A DNA stretch of 64,000 nucleotides from Leptospiraceae bacterium (lineage in GTDB: Bacteria > Spirochaetota > Leptospiria > Leptospirales > Leptospiraceae), in contig JACKPB010000010.1 in NCBI GenBank assembly GCA_024233875.1, forward strand, positions 1-64,000, given 5' to 3'. A model generated the notes under the pieces. The model saw only the letters and a list, made by a program, of their open reading frames with translations. It was not told the origin of the DNA and searched no databases. Made by a program: the position numbers and the translations under genes. Shown piece after piece: positions 35,481-46,300 of the stretch (its first letter is position 1; the number at the start of each line of letters is the position of its first letter).

Positions 35481-36404
35481 ATGATAGTTTTAGATGAAAT
35501 TTTTGGAGATCTTTCTTTATTGAATTTAAATAAGTTGACTAAAAAATTTCCAAAATTAGATCCTAAAACTGGAAATGAGTACATATCCTCAACTATAGGC
35601 AATAGGGAGTTTATAAATTATATATTTCATTTAATTTATCCCGAACTGAAAGCAGGAAGGCTAGAGAGACCGGAGTCTTACGAAAACTTTTGCAATTTTT
35701 TAATGAATTTAGACCTGGATGCAATCAGCTCCCTTTGGGCAGTAAAACATAAATATATCTATTCGTATTATAATAAACTGAAAATCAAAGAGTCTTATCT
35801 GGAGATCCTTTCTCAGGATAAATTTTTGAAAATCTTGAATCTAAGGTTAGAGCGTTTTGGGTTACTGGAAAAAGAAGAGAGGAAAATTTCTTCTTTGCTC
35901 TTGCTTTATTTGACCGAAGAGTCGATACAGTCAATCAACACCACGGATTGGTTTCCATTATTAGTTAGGTCTATGAAATCTGATTTTACTCATGAGGAGA
36001 TTGATCTTTATTTGATATTGAATCAAAATCTAATAGAATTTGTGAGGATGTATTGGGATAGCTATGATGAGTTTTCTTCTATCTCAGAATTGGGACTAAA
36101 GAATGAAATAGAATGTATCATCAATATATTAGAATATGAATATTCTATGGTTCAGGATAGTATAAACGGTAGTCTGAGTAAAAACTATACCTCAGAGGGG
36201 GATGGAAACTATTATTTCCGTTTTGAATACATGGCTCAGGTTCTTTCTTCATTTCCTGACAAAGCCAGACTCTCAGTTTTAGAAAAAATAGAAAGCAACG
36301 AACAATTAAAAAATTCTATCCGAAAAAAAGACATAGCCTTTCTGTATGCAATGAAAAATGAAAATTACCATTTTCTCAGAAAAACCCAATCTGCCTCTGC
36401 ATGA
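35481..36404 (+). CDS. Unknown protein, tandem paralogue 1
   Basis: 307 residues, no signal peptide or membrane segment, predicted all-helical. It is clearly related to the next gene. Shared landmarks in the same order are FPKLD/FPETD, FINYIFHLIYPEL / TTNFIFQTIYPEI, PESYENF / PGSYTNF, ALSNLW-like SSLWAVK / SNLWDIK, NYYFRFEYMAQVLSSFP / GYYFSLEYLSEVMAYFP. No known family recognised. TAGGTGG lies 10 nt before the ATG. The following 306-bp gap argues for separate promoters. Confidence 0.8.
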   Translation: MIVLDEIFGDLSLLNLNKLTKKFPKLDPKTGNEYISSTIGNREFINYIFHLIYPELKAGRLERPESYENFCNFLMNLDLDAISSLWAVKHKYIYSYYNKLKIKESYLEILSQDKFLKILNLRLERFGLLEKEERKISSLLLLYLTEESIQSINTTDWFPLLVRSMKSDFTHEEIDLYLILNQNLIEFVRMYWDSYDEFSSISELGLKNEIECIINILEYEYSMVQDSINGSLSKNYTSEGDGNYYFRFEYMAQVLSSFPDKARLSVLEKIESNEQLKNSIRKKDIAFLYAMKNENYHFLRKTQSASA

Positions 36405-36710
36405 TCTAATCTTATGGAAAAGAACCAGTAAATTTATCATAAAACAAAATTAATTATTTGTGAACGGAAGGTTCTCAGCTTTCCAAGATCGATTCTAGGA
36501 CTTCCGTCTCAACTTTGAGTAAAATATACAATCTTGGAAACTCTTCCCTTTCAAAAAAGCTTGCGTTTTTTAGGGATAGGTGAATTGTATTTTTAGTACT
36601 TTTACAGATTGTGGTTTTGCGTATTCTCATAAAAATTTGGATAAACCTTCCCTCTTTAGAAATAAGGGAATTTTAGTACGAAATTAAAAATGGGATGAGT
36701 CGGGAGAAAA
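36405..36710. other. Intergenic region (306 bp) with a spaced inverted repeat
   Basis: TTTCCAAGAT (36480-36489) and ATCTTGGAAA (36531-36540) are perfect complements 41 nt apart. No T-run follows. The rest is AT-rich and should include the promoter of the second paralogue. Confidence 0.45.
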
Positions 36711-37643
36711 ATGTCAGAAAATAGAAAAGGTCTGGGCGAAATATTCACAGGTTCCTCAACAGGAATGAATTTGAATTCATTGGTCTTGAGCTTCCCCGAA
36801 ACAGATGCCAAAATGAGTTCTCAGTTTTTAACTGAGTCCGCAGAAAACTGTGAGACTACAAATTTTATCTTTCAAACCATCTATCCGGAAATCATTGGCA
36901 ACCGTGAAAAAAATCCGGGTTCTTATACAAATTTTTACAGATTGATCAATACCATCAGTCGTCAGGCACTTTCCAACTTATGGGATATAAAACAAAAGTA
37001 TCTTTCCACTCAAGCTAGGGAAATGGAGGAGAAAGGTTCCTATTTCAAGCTTTTACGAAAGGATAGAATCATTGAATTGATCACATTTCGAATGAAAAAT
37101 CAAGCCGCTGAAGACAAAGGTTTTTTGATACGTACAGCTATGCTTTTGATCTATTTGGATAGAAATGATATCAATAAGTTAGATAAGTCGGAATGCCTCG
37201 AACCCCTCCTAAATATTTTATCAAATGAATTGTCAGAAGATGATTTGGACATCGTCTTGTTTTTGAACAATCTGCTTTTGGAGCACATTCGGGTGCCGGA
37301 TACTATATCCAAAAAATACAATTCTTTGGTAGTTTTGGGTTCTAAACAGGAAATAGATTCAATGGTAAACCTACTGTTTCAGGAATTTATCACCGTCAAC
37401 ACTCAGGATGAAACGATCCTGAGAAGAAATTTTAAAAAAGGGAAGGATAGGGGATACTATTTCAGTTTGGAATACCTCTCTGAGGTTATGGCATACTTTC
37501 CTCAGGACATGAGAATGGAACTTTTAGAGAAAATCATAACAACTCCTGGTCTTGAAAATTCTATCTCTCCTATTGATTTATCATTCCTGAAAGAATTAAA
37601 TGATTCTAATATAAAAATATTTCAAAAATTAAAGAACAATTAA
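36711..37643 (+). CDS. Unknown protein, tandem paralogue 2
   Basis: 310-residue relative of the preceding gene product, again helical and apparently cytoplasmic. The N terminus differs (MSENRKGLGEIFTGSSTG), but the rest aligns along its whole length, including EYLSEVMAYFPQDMRMELLEKI against EYMAQVLSSFPDKARLSVLEKI. No catalytic motif is evident. Followed closely by repeat B copy 2. Confidence 0.8.
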   Translation: MSENRKGLGEIFTGSSTGMNLNSLVLSFPETDAKMSSQFLTESAENCETTNFIFQTIYPEIIGNREKNPGSYTNFYRLINTISRQALSNLWDIKQKYLSTQAREMEEKGSYFKLLRKDRIIELITFRMKNQAAEDKGFLIRTAMLLIYLDRNDINKLDKSECLEPLLNILSNELSEDDLDIVLFLNNLLLEHIRVPDTISKKYNSLVVLGSKQEIDSMVNLLFQEFITVNTQDETILRRNFKKGKDRGYYFSLEYLSEVMAYFPQDMRMELLEKIITTPGLENSISPIDLSFLKELNDSNIKIFQKLKNN

Positions 37644-37644
37644 T

Positions 37645-37830
37645 TCACCTTTCGCACTTTGCGCGCAAGGTGAGGATAATGAAAGGGAGCCTTTCGGCAA
37701 TGGTTCGACCCGGCTCACCAACCAAGGACTCATCGTCCCCAAACCCATATTTTTATTGATTTATTAGCAAAAAATGATTTTGATTTTAAACAAAAAGAAA
37801 TTAGAAAAATAAAATACTGCGTAAGATGAG
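37645..37830 (+). repeat. Repeat B, copy 2 (most complete)
   Basis: Begins with the hairpin TCACCTT(T)CGC-loop-GCG(C)AAGGTGA (37645-37673), then AGGGAGCCTTTCGGCA, the segment GGACTCATCGTCCCCAAACC, and the 88-bp AT tail (37743-37830) that matches copy 1 at 86 of 88 positions. Its two ends (TTCACCTTTCGCA and TGCGTAAGATGAG) are imperfect inverted copies of each other, like a miniature mobile element. No reading frame of note. Confidence 0.85.
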
Positions 37831-37841
37831 TTAATTAAATT

Positions 37842-38252
37842 CTATCGGTTGACCATCCAACGGGATTGTTCCTCAAGAAAATTCCAAATGTGATTTTTAT
37901 TTTCTTCTGACATTTCTATATCATCCAGAGCTTGACGATAACAGCTCATCCATTCTTTTCTGGCTTTTTCATCTATTGCAAAAGGTAGGTGCCTGGCTCT
38001 CATACGGGCGGGGCCCCTTTTTTCCAAATAGTACTTCGGACCTCCCATCACCTGAATCATAAAGTCAGCGGCTTTGATCTCACTTTCCTGAATGTCATCG
38101 GGAAACATAGGGCGAAGTGAAGATTGAATCAAATAGGAATAGAATATTTTCACCAGCTCCCTTATTTTTTCTTCGCCCAAGGCTTCAAAGAAACCCTGGG
38201 GAAAATATTTTTGATTAGAAGTCTGCTGAGGCTGTTCGGGATCGGGATTCAT
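37842..38252 (-). CDS. Truncated haemoglobin (group II-like)
   Basis: 136-residue 2-over-2 globin that binds haem and O2/NO. The E helix to F region reads KAADFMIQVMGGPKYYLE, then RMRARHLPFAID with the proximal His, and EWMSCYRQALDD with the Trp (G8) typical of group II. The length is slightly above the minimal globin because of a 15-residue polar N-terminal arm. AAGGAA lies about 8 nt before the ATG. It may take part in nitrosative or oxygen response; the window also encodes a haemerythrin-fused cyclase, but no direct link is visible. Confidence 0.93.
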   Translation of the reverse strand: MNPDPEQPQQTSNQKYFPQGFFEALGEEKIRELVKIFYSYLIQSSLRPMFPDDIQESEIKAADFMIQVMGGPKYYLEKRGPARMRARHLPFAIDEKARKEWMSCYRQALDDIEMSEENKNHIWNFLEEQSRWMVNR

Positions 38253-38321
38253 TTTGATATTCCTTATTGATTCAAAATCTATGACCTCCGACTACAGTCT
38301 TGTACCGGAGGTGCTTTGCAA

Positions 38322-38801
38322 TTAAAAACCTGCAGCGGTGATGCCTTTTGAAGGACAGGGGTTGTTGTTTGGATCGCAGGAATACATTTTGAAAGTAAAG
38401 CCCATATCGGGATTGGGTCTCTGTGAACTGCTTCCCAGGGTATGAACACTTGAAGATGCAAATCCCAGACTCGAACAGGAAGAAGTAGAAAGAGCATATT
38501 TTTTAATATTTGTGTTTAGGCTTCCACCTGCTCCACCCGGAACTGTTCTATAGTAATTTGATGGACTGGCCTTGATTCCATAAAGTGTAAATGTATCCAG
38601 ACACTGTCCATTGTAAGATAGGTTTGCCAGATCAACTTTAGTAAATATCACCAGAGATCCGTTAGTGTATTGGTCTGTTGCAGTACCATTTGTCCAATTG
38701 TTTAATACCAAAGTTACCAGACCACTTCTATCCTGTTTTTTGGATTGGGAACAATTGAAAAATAAAAAAATTATTGTGAGAAGAATAGATATTTTTTTCA
38801 T
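38322..38801 (-). CDS. Lipoprotein downstream of a porin
   Basis: 159 residues with a signal peptide and lipobox FFNC (Cys 17). The mature part is Ser/Gly/Asn rich with five more cysteines (GQC, SSC, YSC, NPC among them), suggesting disulfide-bonded export. No known domain. Starts about 10 nt after the porin gene on the same strand, so the two are very probably cotranscribed and the lipoprotein may work with the porin. Confidence 0.8.
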   Translation of the reverse strand: MKKISILLTIIFLFFNCSQSKKQDRSGLVTLVLNNWTNGTATDQYTNGSLVIFTKVDLANLSYNGQCLDTFTLYGIKASPSNYYRTVPGGAGGSLNTNIKKYALSTSSCSSLGFASSSVHTLGSSSQRPNPDMGFTFKMYSCDPNNNPCPSKGITAAGF

Positions 38802-38811
38802 TATCTTACCC

Positions 38812-40434
38812 TTAATTAGACCTATAGTTTATGTCATCCGGTGAAACTGTTCCGGCACTGAAATTGGTTTGAATTTGAAGAGTGACTCTTCTGTCATCAA
38901 TTGGCATGGGATTTCCGGTATTCGGATCCATATCCAAATGATTTGCAAGAACCTGATAGTAAAGCTGAACTTTAAAATCATGCTTGTCTCCAAAAAAATT
39001 CAAACCAGCCCAATAGATACGCAATGTATCAACTAACTCATGTCGGTTCCCATTTCGATTGAAATCTCCGTTGAGGTAATCATATTTCAAAACCGGCATA
39101 ACCCAATATTTTTCTAATATATTGATATTGTATCCAATAGTAGTATGCCATCCATTCAATTGGTTGGATGCTGCACCAATCATCCGTGTGTAAGCCCCAT
39201 TCAAATAGAAACCTTTCCATGTTAGAGTTCCATCATAAGTTCTGGCATACAAACCGAGTCTCGGTCTTCCAGGAGTTGTGATTCCATCCTGAACAGAATA
39301 GTTCGGAAGAGTCATCGAGACACCGTTTACAGTGGCTGTTGTCGTACTTCCGTTGTCTGAATAAGCACCCTGAGAATGGACATAATTATAAGCATGTGTA
39401 GTTCCCGGATTGTATTCCATTGCCGATACAGGAGTTACGATAAGGTTTCTGGTACTGGTAAAACCCGTTCCTATAGAAATCTTTAAATCCTTTTGAAAAA
39501 TTTCATGTCCTTCGTTCCAGTCAGATTCTTTTCCATCTTTCACAAGACCCCCCAATACATTCCAGGAAATTCTTCCTGTATACATTGGAGAGATGTTGAC
39601 CGAACCATAACGGGTGGAAGAGGTAAGATCCTGACGTCTACCCGTTCCATAGTCTCCACCCCCACCTTTTCCATTGCTAATGGCGAAGGAAATTTGTAGA
39701 TACTTTTCCCAAGATTTGTTGATTTCTTTGAGAGGATGGGTTTGGATCATGATTCCATTGTCAAATTGAGGTAGAGCTGCGGTGATGGCACTTCGTTCCA
39801 AACTCACAAAGCTGGAAGAGGAACTAACATACTCTCTATTGAAAGGAACATTCAATTGTCCTACAACAAATTTTGTTTTTGCAAAGGGAATTTTCATGAA
39901 TCCAACTGCTTCATGAATGTAACCTCGATTATTATCGAGCGATGTGTTTGTGACCACTGTGGTAGATGTATTGTTTCCGGTGGTCGGATCGGTATAGTTG
40001 ATCGTTGATGTACTCTGGGATAGTCCTACCCGGTTGAGTAAGTTTTCTCCACGTATTACAACAAGTGCTCCCCAAAGGTCCGATTCATATTTCGCACCGA
40101 GACGTAGACGTCTAAATGCCCAATCGACAGAGTTGAAATCTCTATGTCCGTTGTTGACAGGAGAATCAGCACTTCCGCTCATGCCTCTAAATTGTATTCT
40201 TCCGAGAACAGCAAGTTTCTTATTGAATGGAGGATTTGATTTAGTCTCTTTTGGAGAAATATCCCCTGACGGTTTAGTATAGTCTTCTATCTTTACCCGA
40301 TTCGTTCCCGGTTCGACAAATACCTGACCTGTGGATTTATCGACATATAAATTTTGCTTCTCCTGAGAGAAGACAGAGTTACCAATTAAGAAAAAAGTAG
40401 ATATTAAAAATAATATCCTAATTCCAACTTTCAA
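38812..40434 (-). CDS. Outer-membrane porin, phosphate-selective porin O/P-like
   Basis: 540 residues with a signal peptide (cleavage near VFSQ) followed by a short linker and a long series of amphipathic beta strands with aromatic ends. LGRIQFRGM, FRRLRLGAKYESDLWGALVVIRGENLL and FVVGQLNVPFNREYVSSSS match the OprO/OprP family pattern. Many loops are Ser/Thr/Gly rich. The substrate ion is not determined. The start is TTG at 40434 with AAGGAT about 8 nt upstream. First gene of a two-gene unit with the lipoprotein. Confidence 0.85.
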   Translation of the reverse strand: MKVGIRILFLISTFFLIGNSVFSQEKQNLYVDKSTGQVFVEPGTNRVKIEDYTKPSGDISPKETKSNPPFNKKLAVLGRIQFRGMSGSADSPVNNGHRDFNSVDWAFRRLRLGAKYESDLWGALVVIRGENLLNRVGLSQSTSTINYTDPTTGNNTSTTVVTNTSLDNNRGYIHEAVGFMKIPFAKTKFVVGQLNVPFNREYVSSSSSFVSLERSAITAALPQFDNGIMIQTHPLKEINKSWEKYLQISFAISNGKGGGGDYGTGRRQDLTSSTRYGSVNISPMYTGRISWNVLGGLVKDGKESDWNEGHEIFQKDLKISIGTGFTSTRNLIVTPVSAMEYNPGTTHAYNYVHSQGAYSDNGSTTTATVNGVSMTLPNYSVQDGITTPGRPRLGLYARTYDGTLTWKGFYLNGAYTRMIGAASNQLNGWHTTIGYNINILEKYWVMPVLKYDYLNGDFNRNGNRHELVDTLRIYWAGLNFFGDKHDFKVQLYYQVLANHLDMDPNTGNPMPIDDRRVTLQIQTNFSAGTVSPDDINYRSN

Positions 40435-40742
40435 GTTATTATCCTTATTTTGATTTTTGATTCATTAATAGAGGCTTTGTGATTATTAAATCTAGTTGTT
40501 TGTTAACTGAGGAATGTTACATTAAGATTACAAATGAAATACAAGGTAGTGATTTTATTGCCGGTAGGGAGTTTTTTGTAATCAAAATATAATAATTCTA
40601 ATTAAAATGTGATATTGGACGCCGGAATTGGGGAAGATTCTCTGTTTTGGGATACGTAAATCGAGGTTTGTTACTAGATTATTACATTTCTAAACTTCCC
40701 TATTTTACATTTTTGTAACATAAGGAAGTTTAGAAATGGGTA
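40435..40742. other. Intergenic region (308 bp) with a large hairpin
   Basis: Holds the ribosome site and presumably the promoter of the porin gene, plus the 15-bp inverted repeat at 40685-40738. Nothing else recognised. Confidence 0.5.
40685..40738. repeat. 15-bp perfect inverted repeat with nested stem
   Basis: CATTTCTAAACTTCC (40685-40699) is exactly complementary to 40724-40738. Inside the 24-nt loop TTACA and TGTAA can pair, giving a two-part stem. It sits 5 nt past the stop of the minus-strand dehydrogenase gene. No T-run follows, so it is either an unusual terminator or a regulatory or mRNA-stability element for this gene or the porin. Confidence 0.7.
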
Positions 40743-41666
40743 TTATTTTAATTTTTCAATGATTTCTAAGGAGACATCAAATAATTTCTTTGATAAATTT
40801 TTATCATTCGCTTCTCTTCGGGTTCCGGAGACATTGCAATCGGCAAAATAAGATCCGGAAAGATTTTCAATGTTAGGTGAAGTGGCAACATAACATTGGG
40901 TTGCGGCTCCCTCTTCTATCGATTTCAAAAAAACAGGTCCTGCCAGAGAAAAAATTGTATTAGAAATGGATGCCATATGTCTGGATAGATTTGTTTGTAT
41001 TACACCAGGATGAACTGCATAGGCAGTTTTGCCGGTACCTTTGAAGCGTATCGCTAACTCCTTAGCAAATAAAAGGTTTGCAATTTTGGATTGTCCGTAG
41101 GCTTTCCAGGGTTGATAGCCTTTTTTCCCATCCAGGTTGTCGAACTCAATCCCTCCGTTTGGTGCCATTTTATGAGCTGAGCTGGAAAGCATCACAACCC
41201 TTCCATTTTCAGAAAGACTCCCGAGTAAACCTATAACTAAAATAAAATGACCAATATGATTGGTGAAAAATTGCAGTTCAAAACCGTGAGATTCTTCCAG
41301 GTTGGGTAGAGCCATAATTCCTGCATTGCACATAAGAACATCGATTTTATGACCTGTAGCTTTTACTTCCTCTACACAATTTCTTACCGACCTAGGATCG
41401 GATAGCTCGCAGGCAAAGCCATGGAATCTCTCGATTTTCAGTTCGGTTGCAGTTGATTCGGCTTTTTCTTTAGTTCTTGCAGTTCCAAATATTGTTGCTC
41501 CTCTTAGGGCAAGGACACGGGCAGACTCTTTTCCCAATCCGGAATTGCAACCTGTAATGAGAATATTTTTCCCGGTTAAGTCGATTCCTTCGGTGACCTC
41601 TTCGGCAGTTGAGCTATAGCCGAAACCATTTTCCCCATTTGATTTAAAAAAAGAAACTAAGGACAT
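40743..41666 (-). CDS. Short-chain dehydrogenase (retinol-dehydrogenase-like)
   Basis: 307-residue NAD(P)-dependent oxidoreductase. Cofactor motif TGCNSGLG near residue 38, CNAGIM, the catalytic Ser in MLSSSAH and YGQSK with the catalytic Tyr and Lys are all present. Similar proteins are annotated as retinol dehydrogenase or WW-domain-oxidoreductase-like; the substrate is unknown. ATG 41666 is chosen because GGAG lies 7 nt upstream; a frame extension to 41732 adds 22 residues without a ribosome site. Its function has no evident link to the neighbouring porin. Confidence 0.9.
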   Translation of the reverse strand: MSLVSFFKSNGENGFGYSSTAEEVTEGIDLTGKNILITGCNSGLGKESARVLALRGATIFGTARTKEKAESTATELKIERFHGFACELSDPRSVRNCVEEVKATGHKIDVLMCNAGIMALPNLEESHGFELQFFTNHIGHFILVIGLLGSLSENGRVVMLSSSAHKMAPNGGIEFDNLDGKKGYQPWKAYGQSKIANLLFAKELAIRFKGTGKTAYAVHPGVIQTNLSRHMASISNTIFSLAGPVFLKSIEEGAATQCYVATSPNIENLSGSYFADCNVSGTRREANDKNLSKKLFDVSLEIIEKLK

Positions 41667-42173
41667 ATTTTTCTCCAGGTGAAGTGCTATTTTAGTAAAA
41701 TTCACTATTGAGGATAGCCTTCGAATACTCAAGCTTTAATGTGATATATAATTGAATTAACAATTTTTAGTATAAATAGTTTCCCATCTGAATTCTAGCC
41801 AGTCAAGCGGAAGCAATATGAACAACTGAAATCTTTCATCTCATTTGATTCAATAAGTTAGATCAAAATGATATTTATCTTATTTTGAGACTCCTAACCC
41901 GGTTTCCAAGGAAATTTGATTGAATGAATAGTGATATGATTTGTAATCCTTCTAAAAACTAAATCTATTCAAAGATCCTTTCGTGGAGATAAGCTCATTT
42001 TTGAAACATTTCCGAATCAAATCAGACTTACATATAGGATGATTCCGAATCACAAAGAGAAAAATATTTCCTAAAATGAAAACTTGTAGATATTAAATAA
42101 TTTCCTTTAGAAAAAGGTCTTAATAAGATAGAAGCCCAAATTAGCCGATTATATATTTAGAGGATTTTTTTGT
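41667..42173. other. Intergenic region (507 bp), nothing firm recognised
   Basis: Divergent promoter region between the short-chain dehydrogenase and the FIST signalling operon. AT-rich, with a weak inverted repeat TCAAAAT / ATTTTGA (41863-41888). No repeat A or B copy was recognised. AGAGGA at 42158-42163 is the likely ribosome site of the FIST gene. Confidence 0.45.
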
Positions 42174-43304
42174 ATGAATATTTCACAGATTCAAATCTTT
42201 AGCAGTGATGAAGAGGTCGATTTTCAAGGGATTTCAAATCCAGATTTAATTTTAGTTTTTGGTGAAATTAATTTAATGAGTGAATTTGATTTTTCTACTA
42301 AAGTAATGAAAAGATATCCGGACACTGAGATCATTGGTTGTAGTACGTCCGGTGAAATTACTAAGAAAGGTGTCTCGGATAGAACGATAGTTTTCACAGC
42401 GATTCAGTTTTCTCAGACAAAAGCTAGGGTAGAGGAAGTTCCCATTCATAAAATGGAAGAATCCTTTTCTGCAGGAGCTCTCTTGGGACAAAAATTATTC
42501 TCTGAAGATCTGAGTAGTGTTCTGATTTATAGCAAAGGTGTGGATGTAAACGGAAGTGCTATCCTGGATGGATTGCGTGATTCACTCGGACAGGGCATCA
42601 CCATCACAGGTGGTTTGGCAGGAGACAACGGTAATTTTCAGGACACAAAAGTATTGAGTAGGAATGGACTCCAATCCGATGCGATCTGCGCTGTAGGTCT
42701 CTATGGTTCCGGAATTAAGGTAGATGCAGGAGTCTATGGTGGATGGTCTGCATTCGGTCCTCTACGAAAGGTAACCAGGTCAGCTGGAAATATCCTTTAT
42801 GAATTAGATGGTCAACCTGCTCTGGATCTATACAAGACTTACCTTGGAGAATACTCTAGAGATCTTCCTTCTTCCGGTCTTTTGTTCCCTTTTGAAATGC
42901 TTTCAGATGAAGCACAATCTATAGGCTTGATTCGCACTATTCTCGGAATTGATCCTGAGAAGGGGTCTCTCATTTTAGCGGGCAATATTGAAGAAAAAGG
43001 ATACCTCAGGTTGATGCATGCTTCCACCGATCATTTGATCGATGGAGCAGAAAAAGCAGTCATTCAAATCAAACCAATGGATACCGAGAAAAATGCTCTG
43101 GCTATATTAGTAAGTTGTGTTGGAAGAAAACTGGTAATGGGTGATCAAATTGATGATGAAGTTTTAGTCGTAGCAGAAAAGCTCGGAAAAAATTGTAGTA
43201 TAACCGGATTTTATTCTTATGGAGAAATAGCTCCATTGACCAATGAATTGAATTGCAAACTCCATAATCAGACTATGACAATTACAAGGCTTTATGAAGT
43301 TTGA
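42174..43304 (+). CDS. FIST-domain sensory protein
   Basis: 376 residues made of FIST_N (about 20-210; EIIGCSTSGEI, ITGGLAGDNGNF) and FIST_C (about 215-360; GFYSYGEIAP). FIST domains are proposed small-molecule (possibly amino-acid) sensors found next to or fused with signalling proteins. There is no membrane segment, so it acts in the cytoplasm. It overlaps the following hybrid histidine kinase gene by 11 nt, a strong sign that it is the sensory input of that kinase. Confidence 0.92.
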   Translation: MNISQIQIFSSDEEVDFQGISNPDLILVFGEINLMSEFDFSTKVMKRYPDTEIIGCSTSGEITKKGVSDRTIVFTAIQFSQTKARVEEVPIHKMEESFSAGALLGQKLFSEDLSSVLIYSKGVDVNGSAILDGLRDSLGQGITITGGLAGDNGNFQDTKVLSRNGLQSDAICAVGLYGSGIKVDAGVYGGWSAFGPLRKVTRSAGNILYELDGQPALDLYKTYLGEYSRDLPSSGLLFPFEMLSDEAQSIGLIRTILGIDPEKGSLILAGNIEEKGYLRLMHASTDHLIDGAEKAVIQIKPMDTEKNALAILVSCVGRKLVMGDQIDDEVLVVAEKLGKNCSITGFYSYGEIAPLTNELNCKLHNQTMTITRLYEV

Positions 43305-46300
43305 ATACCATCCACATCTAAAAAGAGTTATAAATAAGTTATTTATAAATTCCGAAGAAGATCAGGAAGATTGGTTGGACCTTCTACAAAAAAAAATTCA
43401 AAATAATCCCGATACTATCACATCAGAATTTATTAAATTGAGATCTCTTTTCCAAAAAATTTCTGATTCTTATGAGCAGAAAGAAAGAGATATCCATTTG
43501 AAAAATCGTAGTTTGGAAATTTCCAGTAAAGAATTGTCCGATGTCAATATGCAATTGAATAAAAAAACAGAAAGTCAGTCAAGAGCTATTGAATCACTGA
43601 TAGAAACTTCAAAAAAAATCGCAGATTCTTTGGGACTAAAATTAGATATTCATAAAGAAGATGGACTCGAACAGATAAGCTATTTCATATCTACACTCTT
43701 TATGGAAAAAAGTAGATTTCAAAGAGCTCTGGAACAACAAAAATTTGCACTAGATCAACATGCAATCGTCAGTATTACTGATAGTGAAGGGAATATTATT
43801 TATGCAAATCAAAAGTTTTGTGCTATCAGTGGTTATTCATCAGATGAATTGATGGGGAAGTCACATAGAATTGTTCGTTCCGGAAAGCACAAAAAAGAGT
43901 ATTTCGCAGAAATGTGGAATTCCATTACAAATGGGAAAGTTTGGAATGGAGAAATATGCAATCGTAAAAAAGATGGTGGTCACTACTGGGTTTTTGCAAC
44001 AATAGTTCCAATCTTTAATTCTAATGGAATTATCGAACAATATATTGGAATCCGTACAGATATTACAAATCGCAAACTATTCGAAGAGCAGTTGGAATTG
44101 AGTGAGGAAAGATTTTCTCTCGTTCTGAAGGCAAGTAGGGATGGATGGTGGGATTGGAATTTAATAGATAATTCTATATATTATTCTCCGGGCTGGTGGC
44201 AGATGCTCGGTTATGAAATAAATGAACTTCCCTCCACTCCAAAACTTTGGGAGGATTTATGTCATATTGACGTTCTTCCCGTTGCTAAATTAATTCTGGA
44301 AGATGCATTTAGAAATAATTATGATAGCTATGAGATGGAATTACTCCTGAGGCATAAGAAGGGACATTTTGTATCTATACTTTCTAGAGGTTTCATTAAA
44401 AGAGATTCTAGTAATGATCCCATACGAATCTCCGGAAGTAATATGGATCTCACTGAATCCAAGAAAATCACTATGGAGTTGAAAGAAGCTGCCCAAAAAG
44501 CAGAAGTTGCCAATCGGGCTAAAAGTGAATTCCTTGCTACTATGTCGCATGAAATACGTACTCCCATGAATGGAATTATAGGTATGACTTCCTTATTAAT
44601 GGAAACAGATCTAACTCCCGAACAATATCATTTTACCGAAACTATTAAATTCTCTTCAGAGGCTCTTTTAGAAATTATAAATGAAATATTAGATATATCT
44701 AAACTAGAGTCAGGAAATGTAGAGGTAGAGTATACAAATTTTGAATTACGACCTCTTCTGGAGGGGGTTATTGATTTACTGGCTCCGAGAACTAAAGATA
44801 AGAACCTGGATTTGTTTTATTCTCTGGATTGGAATGTACAGCATACATTTTTGGGTGATCCGGGCTTGTTGCGTCAGGTTTTGATTAATTTGGGAGGAAA
44901 TGCAATTAAATTCACCGAATCGGGATCTATATACATAGAATGCTCTATAGAAATAATTGATGAGGTGAACTCCATTCTATATACTCAGGTGATTGATACC
45001 GGAGTCGGGATACCGGAAAATGCGAAAGATAAAATGTTCAACATGTTTTCTCAGGCAGATGCATCTACATCCAGGAAATATGGCGGTACAGGTCTCGGGT
45101 TGGCTATTTGTAAAAAAATTGTTCAACTTCTGGGTGGGGAAATCGGTTTTGAATCAGAATACATGAAAGGAAGTAACTTTTGGTTCAAGATTCCATTACG
45201 TGTATCAAAATTAAATTCATCAATAGTATATGAACCGCATCTATTGAAAGGAATTCGTATCCTTTCTATCGAGGACAATCCAATTAAGAGAAAAATTATA
45301 TCAGACATTTTGATTCATTGGGGGGCAGAACTTAGATTTGCTGAATCTACCCGGGGGGCAATTTTTGAATTGGAGGAAGAAAACAAGATTCCGGATTTGA
45401 TTCTTCTTGATCATCAATTGCCGGGTCAAGATGGTGAAGAATTTCTAAAATATATTAGAGGGAAACAAAATTACAATCAAATAAAGGTAATACTATACTC
45501 ATCCTCCGAAATATCTATTCTCAAGAAATTACAAGAAGAATATTCATTAGAGTCTTATGTTCTGAAACCTATCCGTCAGAGTTATTTATTGGATAATATT
45601 ATTAGGATTTTCAATCCCAATTACAATTACTTAGAAAGATCATCAAATATACTTTCTGATACCAAAATTAAATCTCAATTTAGCCTCAAAATTTTAGTTG
45701 TTGAAGACAATTTCATTAATCAACAGGTTATAGTAGCCTTACTAACTAAAATGGGGCATAGACCTGATGTTTCAGCTAATGGTAAAGAAGCTTTAGAATT
45801 ATTGCAAAATATTCAGTATGAAGTTATCTTGATGGATATGCAAATGCCTATAATGGATGGACTTTCAACTACAAGAGAAATCCGGAAAATGGACTCAAAT
45901 ATGAAGAATGTGCCAATCATTGCGATGACTGCAAATGCGAGTAACGATGATAGGGAAAAATGTTTGGAAGCCGGAATGGATGATTATCTTTCAAAACCAA
46001 TCAATCAAAAACTCTTGAAAGATAAATTGGATGAATGGTCACAAAAAATACTTCAGTCACATCCACTGAAAATGAATAAATCAGATTCATTTTCAGTAAA
46101 TGAGGATAGTGCTATGATTGAAAATTGGGACACTCCAAAATCAGAAAACTGGATAAATCCAGAAATTCAGAGTGAGTTGAAATACACTCTCGGAGAAAAC
46201 GTTTTTTCTGTACTACTGAATTCATTTCTTTCGGGTTTGGATGTAGAAATTAATAAATTATTGACCGCAGAAAAAGAAAAAGATTTTAAATTAATAGAAT

